Source: Anabaena azotica FACHB-119
Lineage (GTDB): Bacteria > Cyanobacteriota > Cyanobacteriia > Cyanobacteriales > Nostocaceae
NCBI RefSeq assembly: GCF_014697625.1
Contig: NZ_JACJSG010000012.1
Location: forward strand, 1 to 64,000
Length of the DNA: 64,000 bases
Direction of reading: 5' to 3'
This document shows positions 63,530 through 64,000 of this stretch, piece after piece. How positions within the stretch are numbered: position 1 is the stretch's first letter; each line of letters opens with the position of its first letter. Position numbers and translations under genes: made by a program. Under the pieces are notes generated by a model. It searched no databases, was not told the DNA's origin, and saw only the letters and a list, made by a program, of their open reading frames with translations.

Positions 63530-64000
63530 CTAAAAAAGAGAAACTAAAGCAGAGATTCCAGAATCTAATGCTGTCTTTTGTGGCTTTTGGTTGACAACTA
63601 AGTTATTTATTTCATATCCCATCTTTTGCAGATTACTTAATATCAATTCATCTCTTTGCTGCCAAACATGAAATATTTCTTGTCTACCATCAGCAAGTAT
63701 TGCTGAATCGATTTGATAAACATCATTGACTTTTTTTAATTTCAATCCCAACAAACTTAACAGACGGCTCAAAACTTTGATAGCTGTAATTTTTTCCTGA
63801 AAGCGAATAAAATCAATACCTAGCACTCTTTTAATTTGTTTACTATGTTGGAAGACAACATCTTTTAGCCAGATTAAATCAGAATCATTTTCATTAAATT
63901 CTCGCTCTGTTTCTAGGAACTGTTGCATTCCTAAAGCTCTCATTGCCTCAACTTTTAAAGTATAGGTCTTTAAATCCGGCAAGAAAACTTTACCATTTCC
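63530..64000 (-). CDS. C-terminal part of probable CyRepA1-like replication protein
   Basis: The frame is open to the window edge (codons G-N-G-K-V-F precede the first internal start), so only the last ~156 residues are seen. FIRFQEKITAIKVLSRLLSLLGLKLKK and QIDSAILADGRQEIFHVWQQRDEL resemble, from memory, the end of cyanobacterial CyRepA1/DUF3854 plasmid replication proteins; that identification is tentative. If right, a plasmid-type or integrated mobile region begins beyond position 64000. Confidence 0.5.
   Translation of the reverse strand, partial: GNGKVFLPDLKTYTLKVEAMRALGMQQFLETEREFNENDSDLIWLKDVVFQHSKQIKRVLGIDFIRFQEKITAIKVLSRLLSLLGLKLKKVNDVYQIDSAILADGRQEIFHVWQQRDELILSNLQKMGYEINNLVVNQKPQKTALDSGISALVSLF

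Noticed and set aside
1..64000. tRNA, rRNA, tmRNA or RNase P RNA genes
   Set aside because: I looked for typical T-arm and CCA-adjacent patterns and for conserved rRNA segments and recognised none; a covariance-model scan would be decisive.

Overview
The window reads as chromosome of a filamentous, heterocyst-type cyanobacterium close to Nostoc/Anabaena. The evidence is dense HIP1 octamers (GCGATCGC), heptamer short tandem repeats (such as GTCAATA, ATGACCA and ACCCATT) between genes, and characteristic genes: a NatG/NatH/BgtA amino-acid uptake system, a Flv1A/Flv3A diflavin pair, cyanophycin synthetase with cyanophycinase, carotene hydroxylase CrtR and NrtS. No rRNA, tRNA or CRISPR array was recognised.

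Layout. 0-5.4 kb: a putative conflict locus with a small membrane protein divergent from an ATGA-coupled pair (HTH-STAND ATPase; helical linker - 14 WD40 - second STAND ATPase). 5.7-9.1 kb: natG-natH-bgtA and nrtS. 9.1-16.2 kb: housekeeping genes (membrane protein, a deacetylase broken by a ~308 bp IS605-like element, GDSL esterase, M50 protease, NUDIX, alpha/beta hydrolase, coaX). 16.3-27.5 kb: flv3A and flv1A enclose an accessory island with a DUF2887 nuclease-like gene, a second small-membrane-protein/HTH-NACHT-HEAT locus split by one nonsense codon, DUF433, a RelN antitoxin with a decayed toxin, and Uma2. 28.2-39.2 kb: rhomboid, DUF3086-DUF3119-MlaE, sppA, aroH, a methyltransferase, crtR and pyk. 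39.7-41.1 kb: a Uma2/unknown/PIN operon. 41.2-48.9 kb: an AT-rich polysaccharide export and glycosyltransferase operon without HIP1 sites over most of its length. 49-53 kb: tatA, cphA, cphB. 53.6-62.6 kb: trmD, ispF, a PD-(D/E)XK-like plus PIN-like pair, a peptide-binding lipoprotein, larB, argH, a secreted protein and a 44-codon ORF between hairpins. 63-64 kb: a duplicated flv1A 3' fragment joined to a MITE, then the C-terminal end of a probable replication protein.

Two themes stand out. First, two separate loci repeat one plan: a small membrane protein divergently placed about 220-260 bp from an HTH-NTPase-repeat protein whose repeat array is nearly identical at the DNA level. This looks like a rapidly diversifying sensor/conflict system. 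Second, small mobile repeats are very active. At least four MITE-like families are present (one with a perfect 8-bp target duplication), intergenic repeats have entered reading frames in coaX, trmD and the WD40-STAND gene, and an IS605-like element has broken a gene. All functional statements come from reading the translated sequences; no database search was run.
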